Below are positions 1 through 12,167 of a DNA stretch of 64,000 nt, piece after piece. How positions within the stretch are numbered: position 1 is the stretch's first letter; each line of letters opens with the position of its first letter. Source of the stretch: Moringa oleifera (lineage: Eukaryota; Streptophyta; Magnoliopsida; Brassicales; Moringaceae); contig JAJFZO010000747.1 of assembly GCA_021397835.1 (NCBI GenBank), positions 6,716,501 to 6,780,500 of the forward strand. Direction: 5' to 3'. Below the pieces are notes generated by a model, which saw only the letters and a program-made list of their open reading frames with translations, was not told where the DNA came from and did not search any database. Made by a program: the position numbers and the translations under genes.

Positions 1-1010
1 TAATCTATTTTGTACATAACATATTCATTAAATATTAATGTTTTACTTTCAATAATCTTTTGATTTTGCTCATCCTAGAAATAGTGATTGAACTTGTTGT
101 CACTATCCCAATGAAATAATTTTTTTTTTTTTTGGTTTCGTATCAAGTTTACTTCTTAATGCATCATCGATATGAACATAAGTAAGACAATTGAACACTT
201 TTATGAAAGTGAGATTTTCTAGTTTTTTGCTCTAAACTTCTTTAGGTATTCGGCAATCTATTAGTACCAAAGAACTTTTATTGATCAAATAAGCTACAAT
301 ATTGATTGCATTTACCTAAAATGTTTTATAATCTCACATGGATTTTCATACTCTTTGAGCACTCATTTAAAGTCTGATTCATCTTTTTAACCATATTATT
401 TTGTTAAGATATTATGAGAATGTCTTTTATTATCGTAATTCCATTCTCAGTATAATAATTCTTGAAATCACCGTCAATGTACCCTTCATTATTGTCAGAT
501 CTTAAACATTCAATTTGAGATTTGTTTTATTTTCCATTAGAGCTCGCCATTTCTTAAATACATCAAGCACATTAGATTATTTTTCAAAAAAATCCTTATC
601 TTTCTAGTAGAGTCATCGATAAAAGTAACACAATATCTGGATCTTCCAAGAGAAATTATTAGTATAAGGCCCCAAACATCATTGCAATTCAACTTTAGCT
701 TTTGGCTTTTTAACTTTTTACTAGTTTTAGAAAAACAATTTTTTTTTTTTTTGTTTTCCAAGAATATAACTTTCACAAAGTTGGTATTCAACAACATTTA
801 AGTTTAGGAATTTACCTTTTGAGGTAAGTACTTTCATCATTTTCTTAATCATGTGCTCGAATTATCGTTGCCATAAATTTGAATTTTCACTAGTATCAAT
901 TGTATCTACTATATACTTGTAGTTTGCATTTAAAGACTTCTAGTGTTAGTTTCTCAAGCAACAACCATTGCTCTATTTTTAACTTTCTGTAAATTGTCTT
1001 TAAAGATACA
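1..1010 (-). pseudogene. Ty1/copia pol remnant (GAG-pre-integrase and integrase), runs off the left edge
   Basis: Read on the minus strand, the order is GAG-pre-integrase (about 960-780; LWQR, then FEHMIKKMMKVLTSKGKF) followed by integrase core (797 down to 1). Recognisable integrase pieces are NDVWG, SRYCVTFIDDSTRK, RSDNNEGY, a degenerate KMNQTLNE (family MNRTLNE), VAYLINKS, and VFNCLTYVHIDD with RSKLDTK. These are the standard copia integrase landmarks in the right order. Stops and frameshifts interrupt the frame, and a T/A homopolymer near 740-752 disrupts it further. No reverse transcriptase is visible because the element continues beyond position 1. It encodes no functional product. The copia assignment is secure; the right-hand limit is approximate. 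Confidence 0.85.
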
Positions 1011-2079
1011 GTATAACATTCATCATCAAGTTATCCCTCTAGGATTAGATTATGCATTAGATTTGACATATGCCTCACCTTTTAAATTTCTATACAAATC
1101 CTTTAGATATGTTTAAATTAATATGTTAGAAAAGCCACATCATTTGAATGAATTTATAGCAATTGGGATTTGCCACATCAATTATGTTCACTAGCTCAAA
1201 TGAGAAATTGTCAAATAGTGATGCTAAGCCACCTTATGTGGGATGCTTTTAAATAAAAAATGTCCATCAAACAAGGCCATTTAATCCATTTTGGGCTAAT
1301 AAATGCATTCTGAAGTCTACAAAAAGTAATTATCACATCCTTGCTTTCTTATTGTTCATTTGAAAATTAAATACTAATGTAAGTATTAGAGTTATCTCTT
1401 TTGCGGGCTTAGTAGAGCTTCGAAGCCTAGTTCAAGATGTGAGTAGTTTTCAAGTGATAAAATTTAGTTCCATTTGTGAGTACTTTAACAAAAGATGATG
1501 CCTCCTAAAGAAACATCTATAATTAAACTAGTACTAAGAGAAATCTACGATCAATCATTATTGTTTAAGCTTTTGAAGTAGCCCCCAATAATGCACTTAT
1601 GATAGAAAAGATCCACCAAATCTAAAATTTTGAACAAAAATTGGAACAACATGATAATTGTTTGAAACTTTATAAACGTAAGTGAAGATAATGCATAAGA
1701 TCATCTTCAATCAATAACAATTCATTAAGCACATGGGTACACCTCCATCGCTCCAACATGAGGAGTAGACTTAGTTGCAACTAGGGGATATCATCACTAC
1801 CTGGTTTCACTTACACCACTACCTAAAAATGCAACTAAAGCAACTCATCATCTTGAATAGCCCTTTATAACATCACAACCCCGCTTGACTCACTCCCTTA
1901 TCTTAAACCTCATTCATGTACTAGTCTCATTTGAAACTGCTCGATTTTAGCAAAAAGTAAACTAATTAGATGACCAATGCCAATAGAATATGAAGACTAA
2001 AAGCTAGACGCTACTTATTAGATTGAGATGAAATCATCATTCTCGAAGATCATCATGGAAGAGTCTAACCCTAAGATAA
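1011..2079. other. No recognised gene; degraded, possibly transposon-derived DNA
   Basis: No long reading frame or recognised motif was found. Base composition is less AT-extreme than the pure intergenic stretches, and the region lies between a copia fragment and a gypsy gag-like fragment. It is probably old element sequence, but I cannot name a family. Confidence 0.4.
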
Positions 2080-2420
2080 CTAAACGACTTTAACTTTAAT
2101 GTTATGATGACAATTCTGATTCTTAGGTGCATGTCAAATAGTTGAAGGATGCCTTACTATTGCTGTGAGCATATGATGCAACACACTATAAGCTATTCTT
2201 ACTCATCTTTAAAGGTGATGCATTAGAATGTCACCATTTGCTTAAGCCAAGCTTTTTATCTCAATCTTTTAACAAATTGTCTTCTTAGCTGGGTCTTTGA
2301 AAAATCGATTCCTTAGCTTGGTTTTTGACAAATCAACTTTTTTGTCAAGACCACCAAAAAGTGTAGTTTTCTTACTCGATCTTCTTAGCTCAACCAGCCC
2401 AGCCAACATGTTTTCTGACT
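2080..2420 (+). pseudogene. Ty3/gypsy gag-like remnant
   Basis: One frame from about 2085 gives YDDNSDS, then VHVK, LKDALLL, AYDATHYKLFLLIFKGDALE and, after further residues, SFLSQSFNKL. Plant gypsy gag proteins (retrotransposon gag domain) share the order Y-D-G-x-x-D-P, a helix, a CRAFP-type strand, and L-K-G-x-A followed by a short loop and an F-x-x-L motif. Here the landmarks are weak and broken by stops, so this is an inference from motif order rather than strong similarity. The fragment lies just left of a minus-strand coiled-coil remnant. That order resembles the gag and antisense-ORF ends of a Tat element with the pol deleted. Confidence 0.45.
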
Positions 2421-2719
2421 TAGTTATCCAAATAAGCAGATGCCCTAGCTTTGCTGCCTAACTTGACCATATTTTAATTGGGATCTTCATGTGTTAGCTC
2501 TTTAATCAACATACAAGAAAAAGATTTAAAAAAAAATTAAATAATCACCATTGTTAACACAAGCAAAATACCAAATGGATCATAAGATATAAAAAAACAT
2601 GATCATTAAATCGTTAAATAATAAAAAAATAGTAATAAAATTCTCTAATAAAAAAACTATTCATAATTCTTTATTACAACGAGAGCCTCCTTACTAGCAC
2701 TAAGTTTATAGTTGCAATG

Positions 2720-3260
2720 ATAAAACTCTTAGGAATATCATTTAGTGGTGGAGTAGGGGCTAAAAGTGAAGAGCTAGAAAGGAACATAGCTGAAGCAACC
2801 AAGTTGATAGGCAACGAAAAAGGCACAAAACCAATTGGGTTGATAAGAGTGGTAGATGGATAACCACAAGTGAGCTAAAGGCTATCATCCTCGTATTCTT
2901 CATAATCTTTGTCATTAGCCACAAAGAAACTAGGATCAAGCTTAGGAAAAGCCTTCTCAAATTCCACTTTAAAGTCGTGCTGGGCAAGTACAAGTCCTCT
3001 TATTCTTGAGTTTTCTCTCTAAAAGCAAAAGACTACAAGAATTCTTTAATGTAATTGTCTTTTTCTTCTCAATAGCCTGACCAAAATCAACTTGGAATCT
3101 TTGCTCCATAAGCTTAATCTCATTGATTTGATCTATTACATTTCATCTTGGAATCCTTAACTACCTTAAGTTGGTTTTGCATGGCTCAAATTTAGATCTA
3201 TAGCTTACCCTCTTCCTTAGCAGTTTTAGCTATTTCTTATACTGAATAGGTACTTACTTG
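2720..3260 (-). pseudogene. Coiled-coil ORF remnant resembling the antisense ORF of Tat elements
   Basis: On the minus strand a charged helical stretch (EIKLMEQRFQVDFGQAIEKK) is followed by an acidic tail reading FKVEFEKAFPKLDPSFF, then DYEEYEDDSL, and then a proline-, serine- and leucine-rich segment. The same arrangement (Lys/Glu-rich coiled coil, acidic stretch, Pro-rich end) recurs on the minus strand at 40957-42320. Some plant Tat-lineage gypsy elements carry such an extra ORF antisense to pol. Several stops interrupt the frame. Function is unknown, and assignment to a Tat element is inferred from the second copy. Confidence 0.35.
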
Positions 3261-3359
3261 ACATGAGATAGGCAGCTTGAACTCATTGTAGGGAAAAAAG
3301 TCGTTGGTGAGCTTAATTTCATCATAAGACTGCAAAGGCAAGGGAAAAGAACATACTTA

Positions 3360-3610
3360 TCAATCAAAATACTTGTGAGGTTGCTTTTTCTTTGATTACT
3401 TAGAAAAATTATAAACTTATTGAAAATTTTCATGGCGTTTTTCTTTTCAACAATTGATTATGGTGGTTTCATCATATTAAGGTTCTTACTTTAATATAAG
3501 TAATAAGTTGTGGTTTCATTCTGTTTTTAAAGATATTAGAGGCCTTTCTCGAATCATAGGTTTCATGAGTTTCTGGAGATGATTCATATCAATTGGTAGC
3601 AATGCATGTT
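3360..3610 (+). repeat. Putative LTR 3' end followed by a primer-binding-site-like motif
   Basis: The block from 3364 (acttgtgaggttgctttttc, then tttgatta and cttag) recurs in diverged form at about 4573 (tttgtgaggttgttttctc). This gives a direct repeat about 1.2 kb apart. At 3590 the sequence attggtagcaatgcatg resembles the initiator-Met primer-binding site that follows plant LTRs (TGGTATCAGAGC). I read it as the end of a 5' LTR of a collapsed gypsy element whose 3' LTR is the feature at 4080-4740. The ends are not resolved. Confidence 0.4.
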
Positions 3611-3815
3611 TTAATCTCAAGTTTGCTTAAACTTATTTTTTATTTAATTGTTTTGCCAAATTTGAGTCTTATTTCTTAAAATTTCAATTCAATATAGAAA
3701 AACAAAAGTGAACTTTGAATTATACAAAAAAAGAAAAAAAAAGCGTGCAAACTTTGAATTATGTTGACTCTCATTAAAAAAAGAAAAACCAAGTGAACTT
3801 TGAAATGTGTTGCAC

Positions 3816-3841
3816 AAGAAGAAGAAGAAGAAGAAGAAGAA
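3816..3841 (+). repeat. (AAG)n microsatellite
   Basis: Nearly nine uninterrupted copies of AAG/GAA inside the remnant of a gypsy element. Confidence 0.9.
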
Positions 3842-3886
3842 ATAGTGATATAGATACTCAAATAAAACATATAGTATTTAAGCGAT

Positions 3887-4072
3887 ATGCTTGATATGAT
3901 TCAATTTACTTTATTATTTGTTAGTGAAGATTTAAGAGTAAATCCTTTTCAAGAGAGAATGAATTATGAGAGTAAAAGAGCATCACCAAAAGATCTACTA
4001 CATGTGTTAGTTAAGCCAATTACAAGGACAAATGCCAAAATGATTAATGAAGCAATTCATTTGTTGATTTAA
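3887..4072 (+). pseudogene. Ty3/gypsy polyprotein tail fragment
   Basis: The 61-codon open frame contains EDLRVNPFQERMNYES and ends with PITRTNAKMINEAIHLLI. Plant gypsy polyproteins of one common group carry the pair 'LR-x-N-x-F-Q-E' and 'GPITRARAKKxxEALxxLI' near a terminus. The match in order and spacing is clear although the residues are decayed (RARAKK has become RTNAKM). The rest of the gag-pol is missing; only this tail survives between two LTR-like blocks. Not functional. Confidence 0.7.
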
Positions 4073-4079
4073 TAAATTT

Positions 4080-4740
4080 GGATTGAATCTAATACAATGT
4101 ATTCCAAGATAAGCTTCCAAGAAGATCAAAACTTGACCAACATAATTAAAGTAACTGATGGATTGGTTAACTTGATTTGGGTATGGATTTTTACAAGATT
4201 TGTTGGAAGATTTTTTCAAATAAAAAGTTTAAATGACATGATTTTCTCAAAATAAAGACGTTTGATGTAGGCATTGATTTCATTTTTTTTTAAATAGATC
4301 TAGGCATGAATTTAAATAAGTATGCTTCAAACATTGACTATTAAAAAGTGCTGATTATATGCCAAATTCTAGACGCATGATTTACTCTCACACTTTCAAA
4401 CTAATTAGTTACTTTCTTTGAAGTTCTTATTTACTTTTCAAATTGTAGATAACTTTCTATCTTTTTCTCATTTAGACTTGTAAGAGGATTTTAATTATAT
4501 AGGGAATATGTTATCTATTTGAGCCCTACATATAAAGGGTTAATAACAATGGTAAAGAGGAACTTGAATGAAATTAAAATATTTGTGAGGTTGTTTTCTC
4601 TTTGATTCTTTAGAGAATTTATAAATTTATCAAAAACTCATCTTGTAGCATTCATCTTTAACTAATTACTTACAATCCTTTTAATTTATCTTGAGTGTAG
4701 CATCTACTTTAATTTCTTATACCTTTGGTTCTTATATTTT
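4080..4740 (+). repeat. Putative 3' LTR of the collapsed gypsy element
   Basis: The stretch directly follows the polyprotein tail. It contains a promoter-like segment (acatataaagggtt, about 4529) and, from about 4566, repeats the block seen at 3364-3480. This is the order expected for coding end then 3' LTR. Sequence divergence between the two blocks indicates an old insertion. Boundaries are approximate. Confidence 0.4.
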
Positions 4741-5575
4741 AATAGATAAAGGTCAAGGTTAATTTGAATTAAAATAATTCAAAAAACATAAAAAAACATC
4801 ATTATTGGTTTTTAACCTTACATTTTTTTTTTGTGAGGTTCATATTAAAATTATTTCAAGAAGAAAATTGCAAATTAGTGGCTCCAATAATGCCTTAATT
4901 GGTTCCATTGTAGCTGAACCCAAATAGAAATTCTAATTTCATGTAAAGACATGATATTCCATCAAATCAACATATTTGTCTTTCCAAATTGTGGCCAAAC
5001 TTAGACAAAAGCAAGAAGACGATATTGACTTTTAGTGAAAAAAGTTGTATTGACCATTTTACCAAAAAATTTAATGTCAGGTTTCAATGGTCCTTTAGGA
5101 TAAGGATCAATTTGATTCAAATTATTGTTTTCAATACTAACTGCAAAAGTACAAATACTTGATTGAAAAATAAGAAAACAACAAAATTTAAAATGATGTT
5201 TAACCTAATCTTTATAATTTTATAAGAATATAGATAAATATTACTTAAAAATTATACATTTTAAAAAAATCAAAATTAAAAACTAAGATTCTTTTTCCAA
5301 TAAGTAAAACTTTTTGGGTATCTTACTTGATTTTTTTTATTCATTAATTTAAAAATAAATGAAAAATAAAATAATAATTATATTTAATAATAAAAATTAA
5401 AAGTTCCAATTGATATGAGAGTTTAACTTTAATACTTTTATTTTTCAATTCTAAATTCATGAAAGATCCACGTAATCTTACTTTTATTTTATAATAAAAA
5501 TAAATAAAAAAACATAAAGTTTGTTTTATTGTTTACTCTTTATGCTACCAAAAAGTAGCTTGTGCTAAGATAGAA
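4741..5575. other. AT-rich intergenic DNA, no gene seen
   Basis: Strongly A/T-rich sequence with short homopolymer runs. No reading frame over 60 codons and no recognised motif. Confidence 0.6.
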
Positions 5576-6090
5576 ACACGTGAGAAAAATTTTCCTAAAG
5601 TGGTGTCAATGATTTGAGAATTTGTAAGAAGAAGGCATGATAAAGGGATGTCGCAAAGCAATCGAGTACCTTCGATGCTCAAGTCACTAATCAAATGGAT
5701 AGAGTTTAAGCGAAAGAAAGAAAGATTTCGTGAAAAAATATGCGAAAGTTTGCTTTTATAGCTAGGTTGAGGGTATCACACTTGTCATTTTGTCATGGAT
5801 ACAATGGTACAACTTGTTCTAACGTTAGTTAATAGGTGAGATGTCAATTTGTTCTTCAGTTGATTATCTACTTGTTTAATATTTTTGTATGCTTGTTGGT
5901 TTTGAATGATAATAAATTTACGTTAATTAAATATTCGTTTATCTAATATCTTAGCGTGTTTTCCGTTTAGTTGATTTTTCAATTTTTTTGTCGGGCATGG
6001 TGTTTTTATACTCGAATTCCTTGTGGCCCAAGATGGATCCAAGCCATTTCGTTATGGGCCTAGGCGACATCATGAAAACAACATTATTAA
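5576..6090. repeat. Possible LTR-derived sequence
   Basis: The segment holds text typical of plant gypsy LTR leaders. There is a 'cgagtaccttcgatgctcaag' type block near 5662, a GAAAGAAAG run, and a GGCCCAAGATGG / GGGCCTAGGC block at 6026-6065. These were recognised by general resemblance only, and no partner repeat was found in the window. The 102-codon open frame at 5988-6296 shows no protein similarity I recognise and is treated as chance. Confidence 0.25.
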
Positions 6091-7059
6091 CTCCTATTAT
6101 ACAACCTTTTTCAATAAACTTGTCATTAAAAAAATTATTAAATTTCTTAATCCATTATTATTATTCTATTATCAAGATGTTAACCTCTTCCCTTCCATGT
6201 TACATGCTTGACATGAAACTTTACACACTAATAAGATCAGTCAATACATTGCAAGTACATTTGGAGTCAAACCCAATTGTAAGATGGTTCCAATAACCCC
6301 ATTACAGGGTCTAATCATATCAACTCATCAAGAGTCAAAGACTCTTATGTCTTTATCTAAGGACACTCAAAATTTGTATACATGATTTCCAAAACTTTAA
6401 GCACTAAATCATGGCATTTGGATAATTCTTGCAAAGTGAACAACAACATTATATTTTAAGAAATCAGATCTTTAGTCTTACAATTTGTGCTCTGCCCTTT
6501 AATTAATCTCCCTCTAAGATGAGAGGCTTGTATTGGTAAATAAAGAAAACCTCATTCCAATTTCCAATTTCCAATTTCCAATTTCCTAATGCAAGCTAAG
6601 CAATTACCAGTTAATAAACTCAACTAACTTTTTCAAAAAATACCAATAAAAAAAGACAAAAAGGAGAGGAAAAAAAGAAAAAGTTGATGGGGTTTATTTC
6701 CCCTGTTTGATGAATGGAGATTGGGTATTAAGCAACTGTTTAATGTGATTGAGTGACTAGCCATGAATCGGATAAGGCTGACTGACTGTGCTGCGAAGAA
6801 GATGAATTGGATAATGGGCATGGCTCCATTGACAAGACAATTGGAAGTTTGCAACTTGTCCCAATTTGTGGACAGAATAGTCCAGAGGTCACCCTCCACC
6901 AGTAATAGTAAATTATATACCCATGTCATAATTCAACAGAGTTCTTGTCTTGTCATTTTGATTATGCATTTTGCCTTTTTCAGTTTGGCACATATAAACA
7001 GTGATTTATTAATTTAAAATAAATAAAATAAAAATAAAATGTAACAATAATTTAGGTTA
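6091..7059. other. Non-coding stretch with a heptamer repeat
   Basis: The region has open frames up to about 98 codons on both strands (6633-7017), but none shows a recognisable domain and they overlap each other. The part from 6720 to 6920 is less AT-rich than its surroundings. Nothing else can be assigned. Confidence 0.5.
6555..6586 (+). repeat. (TTCCAAT)4.6 short tandem repeat
   Basis: Four exact TTCCAAT units plus a partial unit. Confidence 0.95.
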
Positions 7060-7420
7060 ATTAAATTAACAAAAAATTTATTTATATTTAAAATTTATAT
7101 TTTATTAAATTTTAAATATAATTTTTTATTAATATTAATGATTTTTATGTATACATGAATATATGATTTTTATTTATATAATTATTTTAATATTTTTTAA
7201 AATATTATGAAAATAAATAAAATATTTTTAAAATATATGAAACAAATATTTTTACATAAATTTAAAAATATTTTAAATAAATATTATAATAGTTATATAA
7301 ATAAAAATTATATAAATATTTTTTTATATAAAATTATAAAATTATAAAATTATAAAAAATTATATTAAAAATTTAATAAAAATATAAATTTAAAATAAAT
7401 ATTATATTATTTTATAATTT
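7060..7420. repeat. A/T-only long foldback (inverted repeat), possible MITE
   Basis: This interval is almost entirely A and T. The left arm at 7091-7130 and the reverse complement of 7354-7391 agree over about 40 positions with only a few differences. A second nested pair (about 7168-7210 against 7262-7305, each with atttttatttatataa) continues the symmetry inward. The whole segment could therefore fold into a long imperfect hairpin. Such AT-rich foldbacks are commonly miniature inverted-repeat elements, but no clean terminal motif or target duplication could be fixed. Confidence 0.6.
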
Positions 7421-10400
7421 TAAATAAAACACAGATGTTTTTCACTTTATTTTACCCCGAGAGTTTGGCAGAAAGCTAAGTTTCAGTGGGTGTTTGATTT
7501 TTGAAACGGAAAGAGACAAAAGGGTTCTGTTGATGGCTTAGTACTTCCATTTCAGAGGAACTACTTCTGCTTATTAGAAGCATCACCAAATGGAGCAGCA
7601 AGGCATAATGCTTTATCATTGCGTTTGCAAAGTAGAGAAACCCAATCAAATGGCTTCAACTCTCGTACACTTCTTTACATTTTTTTCATTTTCATTTTTT
7701 TTTTTTGCAATTTACCGAATAGGATTACTTGGGTCACTTTCTTTTATTTATTATTTGCTTGTAGTTTTGTTTATAATTATATATACGTAAATAAAATGAT
7801 ATAAAAGAAGGAGAGGAAATAAGGCAAGACCATCATTTTTAAGAATCCAAACGACATGAAGAAACAGGGAAGGAAAGACCCAGAAGACATGGAAGAGGCA
7901 TCCAGCAATGATAGCTATAATTTGGTGAAGTCATAATGTATCTCATCAATTTACATGAAAATAGTGCCTGAAAAGCGAAACCCAATAAACAATACAAATG
8001 AATAATCAAATTTTATTGATGGATGGATGGATGGATGGATTCATACAGACGTGTCTAACACGTTAAGTAGATGTGGGTGGGAGAGAGGTGCATCATTGCA
8101 AGGGGCAGCAATTGGGAATGTCAATAGGAGCCACTAAATGAAGTCCATTCAATATAAAATTTGTCAAAATAATTCTTGTGGACTGAGCTTGTCAGGAGTC
8201 AGTTTGGCATTCTGTGAGGTTTATAATGTGTGAGCTCAATCTAGACACGCAGCACCAATAATTCTTAATGTGGTACTGTCCTATAATTCTTTTTTCTTGA
8301 CATGGGTAGTAAGCTTGGTTGACAATATGAGATTTCCTGCGTTCTTGGTCAGGAAATTTTAAGATTGGAGTATGGATATGGCAACAAGAAAAATGGCAAG
8401 AAATTGATCAGGATGCGTTAAGCAGCATAGCCACAGCATGATGTTGTCTGGGCCATTGGGTTAGGAACCCAAAAGTGGAGTGTCATAATTGTAACTTGAT
8501 TATCTGTAGGCTGGGCTTATTGTTCCTTGTCATAGTTAGTGAACATCAAGTCTCTGGACCTTTCTCTTGTGAAATGCCTAGGCCTATCTTAAAGGCCAAT
8601 TAGCTATGTGTTTTATGTTGAAGGGCCTGAACCCATAAGAGAATTATGAAGATGACTAGATTATGCTATTTCCATGCCCATAATCTCTTCACAGGCTTAG
8701 CCCATAAGCCTTTCATACAGAAACAAACTCAGGAATCTTATGTTATTTCTTTCTTTTCATGGCATTTTGAACTTTAGACGTCTTTGGCGACATGAGTAGA
8801 CAACTTAAAATAAGGTTGCTTGGCACCATGAATTTTTAATTCAGTAGTGGTGTCTCCCCTTTTATAGCAAAGGGCATCGGATTCCACTAATCACTAATTC
8901 AAGAATAACATGGATGATTTTCTAGAGAAGAGCAAAAGAATGAACTTTTACCTAACACTTGATTAATATCTCTTTTACTCTTTTTGGCTTGAGAAATAGG
9001 GACACTAGGGTCAATTTTATAAGTTTGGAATTTGAAGAACTAGCCTCACATAGACAGATCTCATTGCAGTTGTGACCCATTGGATCCAGATGTTAACAAT
9101 TCTATTTAAATATTGTTAACGTCTCAAGAATCGCAATAGATGAAAGAAAGAGAGATAGACATATATCTCTTTCAGGATCATATATATGCTTATTATGTCA
9201 ATTTATTTGTCTATGCTTTGTGAGGCAAACTGTTCATGTCTCCCAATCCAGGCATCAAGCAAGCAGACAAGTAAAGAGAACTACACTTTGATTATATTCT
9301 GCTAATGTTCATAAAATAATATTGAGAGAAGGAGAGAGGGGCAGGTGGTCTTAACACTTTTATTAGTTTACAAGATTGGTCACAACTTTCATGTTGTTAC
9401 TCAAATGTCACATCCACTTCTTTCCACAAGCTTAAGCTGCTGTATCTTAATTATAACCATGACCGATGCTATGTTGTTTTTATAATGAAAATCAATGAGT
9501 AAATAATGAAAGATGAGAATCTCCTACATGGATTATGTCAGGTGAAAAGTTACTCATAATTGTTGGCTAATGTCACCCAAATACCTGGCTAGAAAATTGT
9601 TTTGCATTTCCATGCAGAAGTTAATTTAATGTCACTTACCACTCAACACATAATTTAATCTGCACGGCCACTTACACAAAACATGTCAATTTCTGCTCTG
9701 CTTCACACAATACTTAGCATTAGTCTGTTAATTTTATTATAATTACGAAGATTTTGATCACGATAATACAATTATCATGTTTGTTTACAGTTTACCCAAA
9801 CGTTATATTATTTCGATTGCCAGAGGACCTTAGGGAGGAGTGATATGATCACCTCAAAAATAATAATGATTTAAGATTATTGAAAAAAATGATTTAATAA
9901 AAATAAATTATAGATTAGGTTAACTGTTATTATATTTCTTCTTATCTTGCTTATTAAAATTACAATTTTAAATTTATTAAAATTATAATTTTAAACTAAT
10001 TAACAAAGATGATTTCAAGGTGAACTTTTTCCAAGCACGGCCTCAATGGTTTAGGAGGGTATACTTTTTGAAGTAGCTCGAGAGATGAAAGCAGCGGATC
10101 ACATATATACAAACTTTATTTGATTTTTCATTCTAATAATGTTGGCTAATTATTAGCATATTATGTCAAATATTTTTGTTTTACTAGCAAAGTAATTAGA
10201 AGTAAGTCTTAATTTATTAATAATTTGACATAATTGGTACCTATATTGATATATTATTTATTTCAAATTGACTTGTTCAACTTTAATATTTGATCTTGTT
10301 TCATTAAAATGAAATAAAATTTTTGAATTTTTTGACTGTAGTAGAATTTTAAGTGAAACTATTGATTTTGATTAAAATAATTTAAGATAAAATAAAGTTG

Positions 10401-12167
10401 GAATATTAATATTTCACTTTTATTGACATTAAGTTTGGGTTCATTACTATAGAATAATTTATATTTTATAAAATTTCTCAAATTGAGACTTAAAAGAAAA
10501 GAAACAATAAATATAAAAAAATTTGAATCAAATAATTTTTTTTTTGTTTTACACAACCAAATATTGACGGGATTAATTATGCGAGAGATGTTTTAATTTA
10601 ATTTGATTTAGATCTTGCCCTTATTTTTATTTTAAAAAACTTATTTAAATTAGTTGTACAATTGATTTTCAATTAATTTTTTAATTTAATTTAATTTAGA
10701 CTATGTTGTTAATTTTTTTTAAATAATTATTCAAATTGAAGATCTCGTATAATTCATTCAAAATTTTTTTTATAAATATAAAAAAAATTCAAATTACTAT
10801 AATAAAAATATTAAAAAAAATTTAGTACTTAAAAACATATATTTTAAATTTATATTATCAAAAATTTAAAAATTCATAAAAAATTATGTTAAAAATAAAA
10901 AATTATTAAAAATTGGAAGATAAACTCAAATTTGATTGTAGAATTATTTGAGCAATTTTTGAGAAGTTTCAACAATAAAAATATTTTTAATTTTTTTAGA
11001 TGTCCTAATTTGAAAATATGAGTAAAATATATGTCTCCTTGATGTAATTATTTTTTTATTTATTATAAAATGACCAACGTAAATTTGGCAGGATCTTTAG
11101 GCAAAAATCTTAAATCGAAAAGATATCAAAATGTGTCTTTGATTGATACTTTCACAAGTTTAAGTTTGGGATTTATTACAAAATATAAGTTCTTGTGACA
11201 TAATTAATTTATTAATTTTGATAAGATATATTTAATTATTATGGATTCTCATAATATACGTACCAAACATGTTAATTATTGATGATAAAATTCGATAATT
11301 AAAATATTGTTGTAATAAATATTTTAATGACATATAACAATGATAAGATGATCTCAAAATAGTGGGATCACTAGTAATTCAAGACCAATAAATTCTTTTT
11401 TAATGATTTTTTTTGCAAAAATGAAAAAAATATATTTTAAAATTATTATATTATCAATAAATAATAATAACTTGTAAATTGTCTTCATTTTCATTTAAAG
11501 GTCTCTCAAAATGTGGAGCCATTGCTTAATTGTAATCTTATTATGAATATTTAATATCTAAAGAGCATGAGTCTTCTATAAGAATTCAACATTTTATATT
11601 CACCGTTTGGGATCCCAAAAAGCTGATGGGCGACAGCTTGAGTCATATGGTCTATCACAGTCACTTGACAAATGCCCACAACAATGAGGATCATGATGAG
11701 GTGCATTGCATGATCGGCCTTCATTAGTTCTTAGTAACAGTTGCAAGAGAATTTGATCTCGATCAAGGCCAACTTCTTTACTTCTTACCATAAAGTAGAT
11801 AAGATAATCTGATTGAGAATTGAAAGGACAAAAGTGTTCCAATCTCTTTTTTCATTATGTCATTAGCAGATTCACAGGTTCATGAACCTAATCTTCTCAA
11901 TTCAATCATTGCTTAGACTGACTTTTGCAGAAAAGATTGCAACAATACAATTAGTTAAAAGGCAAAGAAAAGAAGACATGCAAAAGAATCGAATATGTTA
12001 AAGGTATTGTCGTCTAATCAAAGTAGTTAGGTTAAACATGGGCATCAACCAAACATATCAACCTATTTAGCATATTTTCTCATTTGCAATGACCCAACTA
12101 GTTAGTGCTATGATTAGATTGCAATCTTGTTTTCAAAATAACCCAAATATACGAAGGATTCAAAAGC
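7421..12167. other. Intergenic DNA without a recognisable gene
   Basis: AT-rich DNA with scattered stops in all frames. It includes a microsatellite at 8018-8040 and very AT-rich blocks at 9880-10000 and 10600-11000. At 11600-11842 a more balanced 240-bp patch has an 80-codon minus-strand frame rich in Cys, His and Asp that matches nothing I know. No RNA gene was recognised. Confidence 0.6.
8018..8040 (+). repeat. (GATG)n microsatellite
   Basis: More than five exact tandem copies of the tetramer GATG. Confidence 0.95.

Noticed and set aside
3690..3810. Repeated gtgaactttgaa blocks suggesting a minisatellite
   Set aside because: Only three irregularly spaced copies in A-rich DNA; insufficient periodicity.
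5988..6296. 102-codon plus-strand frame
   Set aside because: No recognisable domain; the segment has LTR-like text and other overlapping frames.
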